Shown piece after piece: positions 35,403-43,657 of a DNA stretch of 64,000 nt. Made by a program: the position numbers and the translations under genes. The stretch is taken from positions 53,168 to 117,167 of the forward strand of contig CAVYPA010000014.1 in the NCBI GenBank assembly GCA_963770295.1. The letters run 5' to 3'. How positions within the stretch are numbered: the stretch's first letter is position 1; every line of letters starts with the position of its first letter. The stretch comes from AWTP1-13 sp963770295. Lineage in GTDB: Bacteria > Pseudomonadota > Alphaproteobacteria > Rhizobiales > Hyphomicrobiaceae. The notes below the pieces were generated by a model. That model did no database searches and was not told the origin of the DNA. It saw only the letters and a program-made list of their open reading frames with translations.

Positions 35403-36257
35403 TCAACCTGCCACTTCCAACAACAGGGCAGCCAGCTCACCTGGGTGCGTAACGTAGGGCAGGTGCGAACTGGCGATCTTGCGTAGTTGCCACCCCGCCG
35501 TCCCGCTCGCAGTCCCCGCATAACGATCGAAGCCCGGATGCGGCCACTGGGTACGGATGTAGGTGCGTCGCAACTTCTCGGCGGCAGGATTCTTGCGCGT
35601 CACCGGCTCCTTGAAATGGCCGAACGGTGTCGGGCGCAGCCGGGGTAGTATCCATTCGAGATCCACCCTTTCGGTCACTTGCCAAGTCTCGGTCACAAGT
35701 TTTTCCCATGGCGGCGGCGCGAAACGCGGCAGGAGCCAGCCGTCACCTTCCTGCTGCACGAATGCTTCCAGAGCGGACCGACGATCGGGCGGGATCACGT
35801 CCAGCATGCTCTGGCCATCCGTCGGCACGAAGGCGTCGAGAAAGACTATGTGTGCGATCCGTTCAGGCATGTGATCGGCGGCACCAGTAATCACCATGCC
35901 GCCCGAGCTGTTGCCGACGAGTATGACGTTACGTAGATCCTCGCATTCGATGAAGTTGGTGATGTCGCGTACGTGTATTTGAAGCCCGATTTCCGGTCTC
36001 GCCAGGTGCGTCCGCTCGCCGAGCCCGGTCAGCGTCGGAGTGAACACCTCGTGCCCCTGCGCACGCAGCAGCGGCGTCACCTTTTTCCAGCACCAGCCGC
36101 CGAACCAAGCCGGATGGATGAGTACATAGGTCATCTTGTTGCCCTCCCGCGACTGCGCATTCGAGGCATCTGAGACTGCCACGGCCGAAATTGCCGCCCC
36201 GCTGATCGCTGCTAACGCTTGCCGGCGCGAAAGACGTTCACGGCTCCACTGGCTCAT
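35403..36257 (-). CDS. Tat-exported alpha/beta hydrolase
   Basis: A 284-residue protein. Tat-like signal SRRQALAAISGAAISAVAV at residues 10-28, then the hydrolase fold: YVLIHPAWFGGWCWKKVTPL, nucleophile elbow VGNSSGGM (Ser117), and the C-terminal SSHLPYVTHPGELAALL with the catalytic His. The plan is that of the small EstC/RutD-like esterases. ATG 36257 opens the Tat signal. Divergent from an HxlR regulator, which likely controls it. Periplasmic. Substrate unknown. Confidence 0.87.
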   Translation of the reverse strand: MSQWSRERLSRRQALAAISGAAISAVAVSDASNAQSREGNKMTYVLIHPAWFGGWCWKKVTPLLRAQGHEVFTPTLTGLGERTHLARPEIGLQIHVRDITNFIECEDLRNVILVGNSSGGMVITGAADHMPERIAHIVFLDAFVPTDGQSMLDVIPPDRRSALEAFVQQEGDGWLLPRFAPPPWEKLVTETWQVTERVDLEWILPRLRPTPFGHFKEPVTRKNPAAEKLRRTYIRTQWPHPGFDRYAGTASGTAGWQLRKIASSHLPYVTHPGELAALLLEVAG

Positions 36258-36281
36258 TTATTCCTCCACAAAGTGCCCCTT

Positions 36282-36310
36282 CTCACGCGGGATTCGACCC
36301 CGAACGTGAG
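36282..36310. promoter_or_regulatory. Inverted repeat between hydrolase and HxlR gene
   Basis: CTCACG at 36282-36287 and CGTGAG at 36305-36310, with a nested CGGG/CCCG pair in the 17-base spacer. Position between divergent promoters fits an operator for the HxlR regulator. Confidence 0.35.
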
Positions 36311-36395
36311 CCGATCGTTTGCCGAACGCCCGATGGCGAACAAGTTCAAAATCTGGACTGGTCCGTGCGCCCTGAACATGTTTGAATTCCTCGTC

Positions 36396-37106
36396 ATGAA
36401 AACCGGGTATGGTGAGTTCTGTCCTATCGCGAAGGCGTCCGAAGTCTTCGCCACACGTTGGACGCCCCTCGTGCTGCGCGAGTTGATGCTGGGCGCACAC
36501 AGCTTCAATGACATTCACCGCGGCGTGCCGTTGATGTCGCGGACACTCTTGGCTGAGCGCCTGCGGCAATTGGAGGAAAGCGGAATTGTCGTAAAAAGAA
36601 CGCAGCCTAACAATTCAGGCTGTGAATATTGGCTAACGTCGTCAGGGGAAGCATTTCACGACGTGTTGCGCGACCTCGCGCGCTGGGGTTTAGCGCACGC
36701 CCGCGACCGCCTCACCGCCGACGATCTAAATCCCGGCCTACTGATGTGGCGAATGCGCAAGCGCGTGGACATTGGCGCGTTGCCCGACCGTCGCTTGGTG
36801 ATACGCTTTGAATTCTCCGGTGTTCCTAGGAGCCGAACGATGTTGCGCATCATGTGGCTGATACTCGAACGGACAGGCGTCGACGTATGTTTCAAGGATC
36901 CGGGATACACCGTCGATCTGACCGTTCGCAGCGACGTCGCTATCCTTGTCAGGCTCTATCTCGGGCACACGAGTTGGCAAGAGGTTGAGGGAAAAGCGCT
37001 GTCAATCGAGGGTGATCGACGGATGGCGCGGCGGCTTCCCATCTGGCTGCAGCTACACAGACAACTCGGCCGTGACTATCTGCCGTTTGGGCGGCCTTCC
37101 GCTTGA
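36396..37106 (+). CDS. HxlR-family regulator with C-terminal SCP2-like domain
   Basis: From ATG 36396 a 236-residue protein: wHTH MKTGYGEFCPIAKASEVFAT, then RWTPLVLRELMLGAHSFNDI, RGVPLMSRTLLAERLRQLEE; residues about 130-225 form an SCP2/sterol-carrier-like domain (FEFSGVPRSRTMLRIMWLIL). HxlR proteins regulate detoxification genes. The family start is at the MKTGYGEFCP Met; longer starts exist upstream to 36219 but would overlap the divergent hydrolase gene. Probably controls the divergent Tat hydrolase. Confidence 0.82.
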   Translation: MKTGYGEFCPIAKASEVFATRWTPLVLRELMLGAHSFNDIHRGVPLMSRTLLAERLRQLEESGIVVKRTQPNNSGCEYWLTSSGEAFHDVLRDLARWGLAHARDRLTADDLNPGLLMWRMRKRVDIGALPDRRLVIRFEFSGVPRSRTMLRIMWLILERTGVDVCFKDPGYTVDLTVRSDVAILVRLYLGHTSWQEVEGKALSIEGDRRMARRLPIWLQLHRQLGRDYLPFGRPSA

Positions 37107-37492
37107 CCAACTTGCTGCAGTGCAGGCGTCAGGAATTGTGAAGGTTTTCAGATGCCGGCCGATCACGGCGGTGCGGCACATTGGGGCCGGCGTCGGAAAG
37201 CCTCCAGGGAAAGAACCCGCGAGAGGTGGTCGACGGTCGGGCCGCGAGTGCTATGGGGATTTGTGGGTAGCTCGGGCGGGGTCGGGGGCGATCTGTAACC
37301 CTGTCGTCCGACGATCACGGTTATGGAGAGGGTGGATCAGCTTCGCTGCGAGCACGAGGGCAGTGTGCGACGGCCCCAATGGCCCAGCGAATTGCGGCAT
37401 ATGAAGAAGTCCCGAGCGAGGGATAGCGTAGCCGGCTGTGGAGTAGCGGTGAGAAGCGGACAAGACCTGTAAGAGTGATGCCGGGGCGTCGC
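37107..37492. other. Flank of the IS91-like element
   Basis: No gene. The segment from about 37400 to 37492 is probably the terminal region of the IS91-like element, but its exact end cannot be fixed from one copy. Confidence 0.35.
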
Positions 37493-38305
37493 TCATGAGG
37501 TGTCGATCCTGATCTTTGCGTTCAGCGGCTGATGTTGGGATTGGCAGTCGGGCTCAAACAATTCGACAATGAACATGCGGCCACCGCAGCATGGACAAGG
37601 ATGAGCGTGCGCCGTGGCCACGTCTTCATCGATCTCGGGGGTGTCTGGATTTACGGCCGCGGCGAGCATGTCGCGCGCCTTGGCGATCGCCTCGGCTTTG
37701 GCGGTACCGGCAAGCAGACCGTAGTGGCGGATGCGGTGGAAGCCCTTGGGGAGGATATGTAGCAGGAAGCGACGGATAAACTCCGCCACCTCGAGCGTCA
37801 TGCTCGTGTAGCGACCCGGTCCCTCGATCCGGTAGTCCTTGACCTTGAAGGTGACGCTGTTGGCATCGGCTGCGATCAGACGGCTGTTGGAGATGGCGAC
37901 GCGATGGGTGTAGCGCGATAGGTACCCTAACACGGCCTGAGGACCGGCGAAGGGCCGCTTGGAATAGACGAACCACCTGGTCCGCTTCATCGGTGCCAGG
38001 AAAGCGGCAAATGCTTTCTCATCTGCGAGGTGTCTGTTTGCGCCGAAGAAGATGAGCTTGCCGGCCGCATGGGCGGCGGCAAGCTTCTCCAGCATCAGGC
38101 GGCGAAACAGCTTCGAGAGCACCAGCACCGGGCCACAGAAGTAGTCCTGGTTCTCGGGGGCAGCGAGCCAGCGTGCTTGGCTGGCGGCTTTGCTCGCTGC
38201 TCTGCAGCGGGGAACCGAACAGTACCGCTGGTGGCGGCGGTTACGCGGATCGGGGAGAAATAACTTCAGGCAGCACTTGCATTTACGGCGATCCCCACGA
38301 GCCAT
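37493..38305 (-). CDS. Chimeric ORF: foreign zinc-ribbon N-terminus fused to IS91 transposase C-terminus
   Basis: A 270-codon open frame from ATG 38305. Residues 1-58 (MARGDRRKCKCCLKLFLPDP, RYCSVPRCRAASKAASQARW, ENQDYFCGP) are the start of a small Cys-rich transposon-associated ORF family. From about residue 60 (VLVLSKLFRRLMLEKLAAAH) it is the C-terminal half of an IS91 Y2 transposase, with the YLSRYTHRVAISNSRL region holding the catalytic tyrosine and a final Cys-rich HPCPCCGGRM. The joint lies near 38131. The matching N-terminal half of the transposase is at 38457-39023. Confidence 0.82.
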   Translation of the reverse strand: MARGDRRKCKCCLKLFLPDPRNRRHQRYCSVPRCRAASKAASQARWLAAPENQDYFCGPVLVLSKLFRRLMLEKLAAAHAAGKLIFFGANRHLADEKAFAAFLAPMKRTRWFVYSKRPFAGPQAVLGYLSRYTHRVAISNSRLIAADANSVTFKVKDYRIEGPGRYTSMTLEVAEFIRRFLLHILPKGFHRIRHYGLLAGTAKAEAIAKARDMLAAAVNPDTPEIDEDVATAHAHPCPCCGGRMFIVELFEPDCQSQHQPLNAKIRIDTS

Positions 38306-38456
38306 CGCGTCCCCTCCTGCGAGGACGCATCATCCCAGCCAATGTCTTGCTCTTGAGGTCCCGATATCCAAGTGGAGCCACATCCTCCGCCGCTCTCGGA
38401 GAGAACTCAATCGCTCGCGTCGTCCGCCCGGCGACCCGACATTGAAACCGTTGGCT

Positions 38457-39023
38457 TTAGCCGAGATTTAAACCGGCGCTGAGAGCTATCCAGCGGCTGC
38501 CATCTGAGGAGAGCCCGCCGCCGGGCACAATCATGTGCACGTGGGGATGGTGCGTCATGGCCGAACCCCAGGTGTGCAGCACCGAGGTGATGGCGATGCG
38601 GGCACCCAGATGCTTGGGATCGGCCGCGATCGTGAGCATAGTCTCGGCCGACGCCTTAAACAGCAGATCGTAGATCACCGCCTTGTTGGTATAGGCAATA
38701 TCGCCAATTGGGGCGGGCAGGGTGAATACGACGTGGAAGTACGGCACTGGTAGGAGCTCGGCTTCCCGCTCCTCCATCCATGTGCGTGCCGCGGCGCCTT
38801 GGCACTTGGGGCAGTGCCGGTTCCGACAACTGTTGTAGGAAATAACGGTATGCGCGCAGTCCTCGCAGCGGGCAACGTGCCCGCCGAGGGCTGCCGTGCG
38901 GCAGCTCTCAATGGCACTCATGACCTTCAACTGGGCAAGGCTCACGTGGCCGCGGTTGGCCTCACGCCAAGCGGCGGCGTGGTCGCGGAAAATATCCGCA
39001 ACCTCCAGAGCGGGACGCACCAC
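38457..39023 (-). pseudogene. IS91 transposase N-terminal half
   Basis: From GTG 39023: VADIFRDHAAAWREANRG, the zinc-binding segment LGGHVARCEDCAHTVISYNS, CRNRHCPKCQGAAARTWMEE, and the HUH-type MTHHPHVHMIVPGGGLSSDG motif. It diverges from the family after GSRWIA near 38483, where foreign DNA begins, and stops at 38457. The remaining half is at 37493-38131. Confidence 0.83.
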
Positions 39024-39036
39024 GAGCGCTGGGCGG

Positions 39037-39183
39037 TTATGCCGGAGGCTTCTCCGGTGGCGAGCCCGGCGGGATTAGCCGATCGAGCGGGCTGGTGACG
39101 GCACGCAACATGTTGATCGCAACATGCGTGTATCGTGCCGTCGTCTCGAGTTTGGAATGGCCGAGCGGGCACGAGTTATAATG
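39037..39183 (-). pseudogene. Tyrosine recombinase C-terminal piece, cut off by insertion
   Basis: Reads GHSKLETTARYTHVAINMLR, AVTSPLDRLIPPGSPPEKPP and stops at TAA 39037. It holds the catalytic His-x-x and Tyr (ARYTHV) and completes the recombinase whose N-terminal part is at 41711-42485. It overlaps the start region of the IS91 transposase by 14 bases of spacing only. Confidence 0.82.
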
Positions 39184-39197
39184 CACGTCCTCTTAAC

Positions 39198-41255
39198 TCA
39201 TTGAAAGTCAAGGACCCGCTGGTCGGGATTTGGTGTTAGCGGAGGGTCCGATCGCTTCCGGCCAGTAAATCCTGTGAGGTCCGCGGCCTTGATCACCCAG
39301 GGAGCACCTGGGCAGACCTGTCTGCCCTTGATGTCGCCGCGGCGAAGCATGCGCAGTGCCGTCATATTGCATACCCCGACGATTTTCGCTGTGGTCTCGA
39401 GCGTGATCTCGCCGCGCTCAGCCCATTCGCCGTCTCGGTAGCCCGCAACCTCGTGGTGGTTGCGGAAGCCGCGCACGCGTTCCTGCGTCCACGCATTGCC
39501 ATGGCCGGTTTCGACGCCGATGCGATTGAGCAGGCGCGCGATCTGGCGATCCGGCATCAGTCGGGCCAGCTCGCGCATGAGCGCGATCGTGTCGTCCGGA
39601 ATGCGCGGATTGTGCCGACCGGCTGCATTAAGCCGCTGCTTCACCTGCAGCTCCGTATGGTCGCCACCTTGCCAGTGCAGGACCGCATGGATGATCGCGC
39701 CATCCCGGCGCACGACGATCTCCGAGATTGCGGCGCGCAGAATGCGCTTGCGTGTTGCAGCTGTTGCTGCCGGATGCAACCAGGCGCGCTCGAGGTCGGC
39801 ACCGAGTACCATCAGTTGCTGCCGTTCTGGCTCGCCAAGCGGTGGCGGACGCCGCGCGATCATTGTCGCGATCTCTCCTTCGATCTTCGCGACAGACTGC
39901 AACGCCTCGTTCCAGCGGCGCTCCAACTCCCCGGCGACGAGCCGATTGGTTGGATCGACAGCATCGTACCGCCGGCGGGCATGGGCGGCCTCATAGCGTG
40001 CCTGCTGCAGGGAGAGTTCCAGCTGCCGTTGCGCGGCCGTGGTCTCGTTCGACTGGGCATTGATCGCCTTGACCGCGGCTTCTATACCGAGTGGCTTCAG
40101 GACGCGCAGCACCTCCTTGGCGATCGCGGCGTCAATGCTCAAGCCACTTACCGAGATGCAGCGCTCGGCGCCGTGGTTCGTGCGTGCGCCGTAGCAGTTA
40201 TAGCGGCCGAGCCTGCCGCCGTAGTGCACATGGAGTTTGCGACCGCAGTGGCCGCAGCGCAGCAGTCCCGGAAGCAGCAGCTCGCCTTCACGGGCTGCAC
40301 CACGCGTGAGCGCGCTGCTCATGCTGGTCGCGTTGTTGGCGATTGCCTTGAGGTTGCGCTCGAACTCGTCCCAGGTGATGTAGGTGGCGTGATTATCTTT
40401 GATCAGAACGTCCCATTCAGCCATCGGCCGGTGCACGCCACGCCGAACGCGCTTGCGACCGTCCACCACGCTGACCCGGCTCGTCGTGCGCCCGAATGCA
40501 TAGGCGCCGGCATAGATCGGATTGGTCAGGATGCTGTGGACGATGTTGTAGGCTGGCAGCCGCCACACGACGCCGTGTGCCTCACCCCGGCGGGATTTGG
40601 CGGGCAATTCGATCCCTTCGTCTCTGAGCCAAATATGCACCTGCCGCGCACTCTGGAGCTCGGCGAATTTCGTGAAGACGAGTTGAATGGCCTCCTGCAC
40701 GCGCTTGTCCGGATTCTTCTCGATCCGGTCGCGCCCGACTTTCACATAGCCCGCGGCAACACCAAGAACCAGGGCGCCACGGCGCGCCTTCTGACGCAGC
40801 GCCTCCTGCGAGCGCTGGCGGAACAGCGACAATTCAAGCTCGCTCATCGTCCCCTTCATGCCGAGCAGCAGCCGATCATTGGGATGGCGAGGATCGTAGA
40901 TTCCATCTTCGTCGACGATGATGGTGTCGACCAATCCACAGAACTCGATCAGAGTGTGCCAATCGCGGCCGTTCCGGGCGAGACGCGAGGCCTCGAGCGC
41001 TAGCACTGCCCCGACACGGCCCTCGCAGATGGCGGCCAGCAATCGTTCAAAGCCTGGACGGGCAATGCCGCCGCCCGATCGTCCGAGATCGTCGTCGATG
41101 ATCTCGACAGTCGTCCAACCAAGCTGCTTGGCGCGATCGGCAAGCCCATATTGCCGCCGCTGGCTTTCAAGATTGTGCACGAGCTGATCCGGAGTTGATT
41201 GACGGATATAGACGCATGCGCTGCGCTGTAGATGCTCAGCCCTGATCTTGCTCAT
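39198..41255 (-). CDS. Large serine recombinase (685 aa)
   Basis: Resolvase catalytic domain at residues 10-150 with CVYIRQSTPDQ (nucleophile Ser20), DDLGRSGGGIARPGFERLL, ALEASRLARNGRDW; a recombinase domain at about 165-290 (KNPDKRVQEAIQLVFTKFAE); a zinc-ribbon LLPGLLRCGHCGRKLHVHYG at about 330; a coiled-coil segment near 395-470; a long C-terminal region ending with a MerR/HTH-like ITLETTAKIVGVCNMTALRM. This is the layout of the recombinases in rhizobial three-gene cassettes. ATG 41255 overlaps the preceding small gene by 20 bases. Full length, probably active. Confidence 0.92.
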   Translation of the reverse strand: MSKIRAEHLQRSACVYIRQSTPDQLVHNLESQRRQYGLADRAKQLGWTTVEIIDDDLGRSGGGIARPGFERLLAAICEGRVGAVLALEASRLARNGRDWHTLIEFCGLVDTIIVDEDGIYDPRHPNDRLLLGMKGTMSELELSLFRQRSQEALRQKARRGALVLGVAAGYVKVGRDRIEKNPDKRVQEAIQLVFTKFAELQSARQVHIWLRDEGIELPAKSRRGEAHGVVWRLPAYNIVHSILTNPIYAGAYAFGRTTSRVSVVDGRKRVRRGVHRPMAEWDVLIKDNHATYITWDEFERNLKAIANNATSMSSALTRGAAREGELLLPGLLRCGHCGRKLHVHYGGRLGRYNCYGARTNHGAERCISVSGLSIDAAIAKEVLRVLKPLGIEAAVKAINAQSNETTAAQRQLELSLQQARYEAAHARRRYDAVDPTNRLVAGELERRWNEALQSVAKIEGEIATMIARRPPPLGEPERQQLMVLGADLERAWLHPAATAATRKRILRAAISEIVVRRDGAIIHAVLHWQGGDHTELQVKQRLNAAGRHNPRIPDDTIALMRELARLMPDRQIARLLNRIGVETGHGNAWTQERVRGFRNHHEVAGYRDGEWAERGEITLETTAKIVGVCNMTALRMLRRGDIKGRQVCPGAPWVIKAADLTGFTGRKRSDPPLTPNPDQRVLDFQ

Positions 41256-41418
41256 GGACGCTCTCCCCGTTTCTTACGTCGGCCAGCGTCTCTGCGATCT
41301 CGCGAAGCAGCGCTTCCACGAGGCCTGCGAGCTCGACCCTCTGAGCCGAGGTCGGCTCCACGCGCGCCGTCTCTTCGTCGAACAGACTTGGTTGGTGATT
41401 TTCGGATTTGCCCGCCAT
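41236..41418 (-). CDS. Small accessory protein of the recombinase cassette (60 aa)
   Basis: ATG 41418 to TGA 41236. Acidic, helical (EETARVEPTSAQRVELAGLV EALLREIAETL). Overlaps the recombinase start by 20 bases and so is translated with it. Small ORFs of this type sit between the DUF5372-like gene and the recombinase in such cassettes. Function unknown. Confidence 0.72.
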   Translation of the reverse strand: MAGKSENHQPSLFDEETARVEPTSAQRVELAGLVEALLREIAETLADVRNGESVHEQDQG

Positions 41419-41650
41419 TATCGGCTGTCTCCGTTTTTGATTCGGACCGGAGAAAGCCTAAGAGCGCATCGACCTCGGCACGCATCGAGCGCAGGATTTG
41501 GAGTGGAAAGTGCGGTTCGTCGCCTATCTCGAAACGAGACGCGGCTGGTTCAATCATCCATGCCGGCAAGCACGCGAACGAGCCGTCGGGCTGGAGCACA
41601 ACGACGAACTCGATGCCGCCGCTTTCGAGCCGCCGTCTAATCTGCACCAC
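41252..41650 (-). CDS. DUF5372-like cassette protein, probably with altered end
   Basis: The first part, VQIRRRLESGGIEFVVVLQP, DGSFACLPAWMIEP, and FPLQILRSMRAEVDALLGFL, fits the small beta-rich DUF5372-like protein that precedes recombinases. In this frame it then runs on into an Arg-rich tail that overlaps the 60-aa gene out of frame. A TAA in the adjacent frame overlaps the next ATG (TAATG), so a one-base indel may have extended this ORF. Upstream the frame stays open into YRYHPRFGEV and the true start is unclear; GTG 41650 is used. Confidence 0.55.
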   Translation of the reverse strand: MVQIRRRLESGGIEFVVVLQPDGSFACLPAWMIEPAASRFEIGDEPHFPLQILRSMRAEVDALLGFLRSESKTETADNGGQIRKSPTKSVRRRDGARGADLGSEGRARRPRGSAASRDRRDAGRRKKRGERP

Positions 41651-41710
41651 TTCGCCGAAGCGCGGATGATAGCGGTAGCCGATCCGGGCTTCAGCTGGCT
41701 GTTCGTTGGC

Positions 41711-42485
41711 AGTATGTCGCTGTTCTGAGCAGCACCTGGATCACGCGCACGTCAGTGTTGCTCTCCAGCAGGTGCGTGGCGAAGGAGTGCCGAAGCGTGT
41801 GCGGACTGACCCATGTGCCCAGGCCGGCTGCTTCTGCCGCAATGTGGCAGACACGGTTCAGCTGCCGTGTGGTGATCGGCAGCAGTGGATCACGGCTCGG
41901 GAACAGCCAGCCCTTCGACCGGCACTGCAGCCACCATGCCCTGAGCAGCTCCAGCAGCTGAGGTGAGAGCATCGCGTGCCGATCTTTGCGACCCTTGCCC
42001 TGTTCGACACGGATCAGCATGCGCTTTGAATCGATATCGCTGACGCGCAGCATTACGACCTCGCCAGCTCTGAGACCGGAGCCATAGGCAATGCTCAAGG
42101 CCGCCTTGTACTTCAGGCCCGGACCGGGGGCCGCTTCCAGAAGACGGCCTACCTCCTCGGGCGAGAGCACGCGCGGTAGAGGCCTCGGGTAGTGCACGCG
42201 AGCGAGATACCGGGTGAGCTCAGGCCGATCGAGGGTCGTGCCAAAGAAGAATTGCAGCGCCGTGGCCGCCTGGTTGATCGATGACGGCCCCACTCCAGTC
42301 TCAGTCAAGTGAATTTGAAAGCGGCGCACGTCTTCTGCCGTCGCCGTGTCGGGGGAGCGGCCGAGGAAGAGCGTGAAGGTCTCGATCTGCCTGATATAAT
42401 TGGACTGAGCCTTCTCGCCGAGCCGACGGACAGCCATGTCCTGAAGCATGCGACTGCGCAACGGGCTGATGGGCTTCTCGCTCAT
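41711..42485 (-). pseudogene. Tyrosine recombinase, N-terminal part, split by insertion
   Basis: From ATG 42485: SAM-like N-terminal domain (LGRSPDTATAEDVRRFQIHL), catalytic domain with GSGLRAGEVVMLRVSDIDSK (Arg), VEQGKGRKDRHAMLSPQLLE, and HTLRHSFATHLLESNTDVRV (His-x-x-Arg). It is cut after IQVLL by the serine-recombinase transposon; the missing end is at 39037-39183. Such recombinases accompany IS91-type transposases. A second copy is at 52112-52718. Confidence 0.88.
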
Positions 42486-42641
42486 TGGGGGCTCCTGTCT
42501 TGAGGTTGAGGTTCCGAAACCCCTCGATCCTCAAGACGGAGCACCCCGCCTGTCACGTCATCTCAGTCAGGCTTAACCCCTCCTCGAGCACGACCTTGCG
42601 CGCAGCGCTCTCCCGCGAGAGCGGGTTCGTTCCTTGACCCG
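42486..42641. repeat. IS91-like element end, copy 1
   Basis: The region upstream of the recombinase start, ending CGGGTTCGTTCCTTGACCC, is also found at 52719-52873. The similarity stops after TTGACCC in both, which likely marks the element end. Confidence 0.7.
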
Positions 42642-42888
42642 AAGCCGACGACGAGCCGTAGAACATATTTTTTCGCGCCACCAACAAAGAGCGCGACGCC
42701 TTACAGCTAACTTGCCAATTGCCGATGTCCTCGCGACTCGTCGCTGACCCAACGCGCTGGCCTCTAGCCAGTGAACTGACGGGCCAAATTGAGCCATCGG
42801 TCCGAAAAGTCGTGTCACTGCTGTTGCGATTGGGCCACTGACCAATTCCGTTCCTTATGGTGCGCGCGAAATCAGGTCGGACCGATTT

Positions 42889-42914
42889 GGAACCTGCTCC
42901 CGCGAGCACGCGTT
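42889..42914 (+). promoter_or_regulatory. EcfG-type general stress promoter
   Basis: GGAAC at 42889-42893, 17 bases, CGTT at 42911-42914: an exact match to GGAAC-N16/17-CGTT, ending 42 bases before ATG 42957. Confidence 0.75.
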
Positions 42915-42956
42915 CATTTCCGCAATAGCAGCCTTATAAGGTTAGAGGATCTTGCC

Positions 42957-43370
42957 ATGTCGAGACGCAAAGCGCGGTGCCAACTCTACGCGTTAGTAGT
43001 TGGCGCAGGAATGGCATTTGGAACCATCGCTGTGGTTGCTGGAGTGAGCAGCTCTTTGGCCGGTTCATGGAGCGGGGGTGGTGCTGTCACGGTTGGGGGC
43101 GCTGGCATCAAAGAGACGGCACGCTGCAAGGCGAACTACCATCAAGTATCCACTTCAACCTACCGGTTGGAAGCAATCTGTGCCACGCCCTCGGGACGAG
43201 CCACCCAGACCGCAACGTTGCGCCTAGTCACAGGAACCACCTATCAGGGAAATTTTCACAATCCTGACTACAACGTGACCGGAACGATCAAAGTGATCGT
43301 TGATGGCGACCGACAGACTGTCTTCCTAACGAGCGATGCGGGCGACGGGCAGTTCGAACTTCGTCGCTGA
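42957..43370 (+). CDS. Exported hypothetical protein under an EcfG promoter (137 aa)
   Basis: Residues about 10-36 form an export signal (LVVGAGMAFGTIAVVAGV SSSLA). The mature part is beta rich (SWSGGGAVTVGGAGIKETAR, CKANYHQVSTSTYRLEAICA, TYQGNFHNPDYNVTGTIKVI) with two Cys that could pair. Similar small exported proteins with a Gly-rich SGGG start occur in rhizobia. ATG 42957 has AGAGGAT upstream. It is probably made in the general stress response. Function unknown. Confidence 0.8.
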   Translation: MSRRKARCQLYALVVGAGMAFGTIAVVAGVSSSLAGSWSGGGAVTVGGAGIKETARCKANYHQVSTSTYRLEAICATPSGRATQTATLRLVTGTTYQGNFHNPDYNVTGTIKVIVDGDRQTVFLTSDAGDGQFELRR

Positions 43371-43657
43371 TGAAGCAGATCTACCTCGCGCTTGAGCGGG
43401 ACTCACGAACCCTACTCTTATCATCTTAATGGCAGCGCCGGGTCCGTTCTTGGCACAGACCGACCGTTTGTCGCTGCCGCGGCGATCGCGTCCGAAATCT
43501 GGGGGTCACCCGACCTCCCATGAAGGGCCTCCCGATCCTCCTGCGGTGGCCGAGTATGACCCTCTGCAGTCATTCCCGCGCATGCCTGACGCAAAATAGC
43601 TGACGTTGTCCGCAACTCTTGGGGGTCACACGATGGGTTCTCGCGGCCCGGACGCGA
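43371..43657. other. Gene-free stretch
   Basis: Convergent intergenic region. Nothing recognisable. Confidence 0.35.

Larger units (their letters stand above)
39184..41714 (-). mobile_element. Serine-recombinase transposon inserted in the tyrosine recombinase
   Basis: About 2.53 kb carrying a large serine recombinase and two small genes, exactly filling the gap between the two halves of the tyrosine recombinase. The minus strand reads GTGCTGCTC then AGAACAGCG at one joint and GTGCCCGCTC then GGCCATTCC at the other, so GCTC is present at both ends. Confidence 0.75.
37493..42641 (-). mobile_element. Nested IS91-like element (tyrosine recombinase plus Y2 transposase)
   Basis: On the minus strand, from 42641 downward: an end region shared with 52719-52873, a tyrosine recombinase split after DVRVIQVLL, a serine-recombinase transposon inserted in it (39184-41714), the recombinase C-terminus, then an IS91-type transposase that is itself split by about 350 bp of foreign DNA. 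GCTC flanks the inner insertion on both sides, consistent with a 4-bp target repeat. The element is therefore inactive as it stands. Confidence 0.75.

Noticed and set aside
39453..41003. 516-codon plus-strand ORF opposite the serine recombinase
   Set aside because: Antisense shadow; the recombinase on the other strand has all expected motifs.
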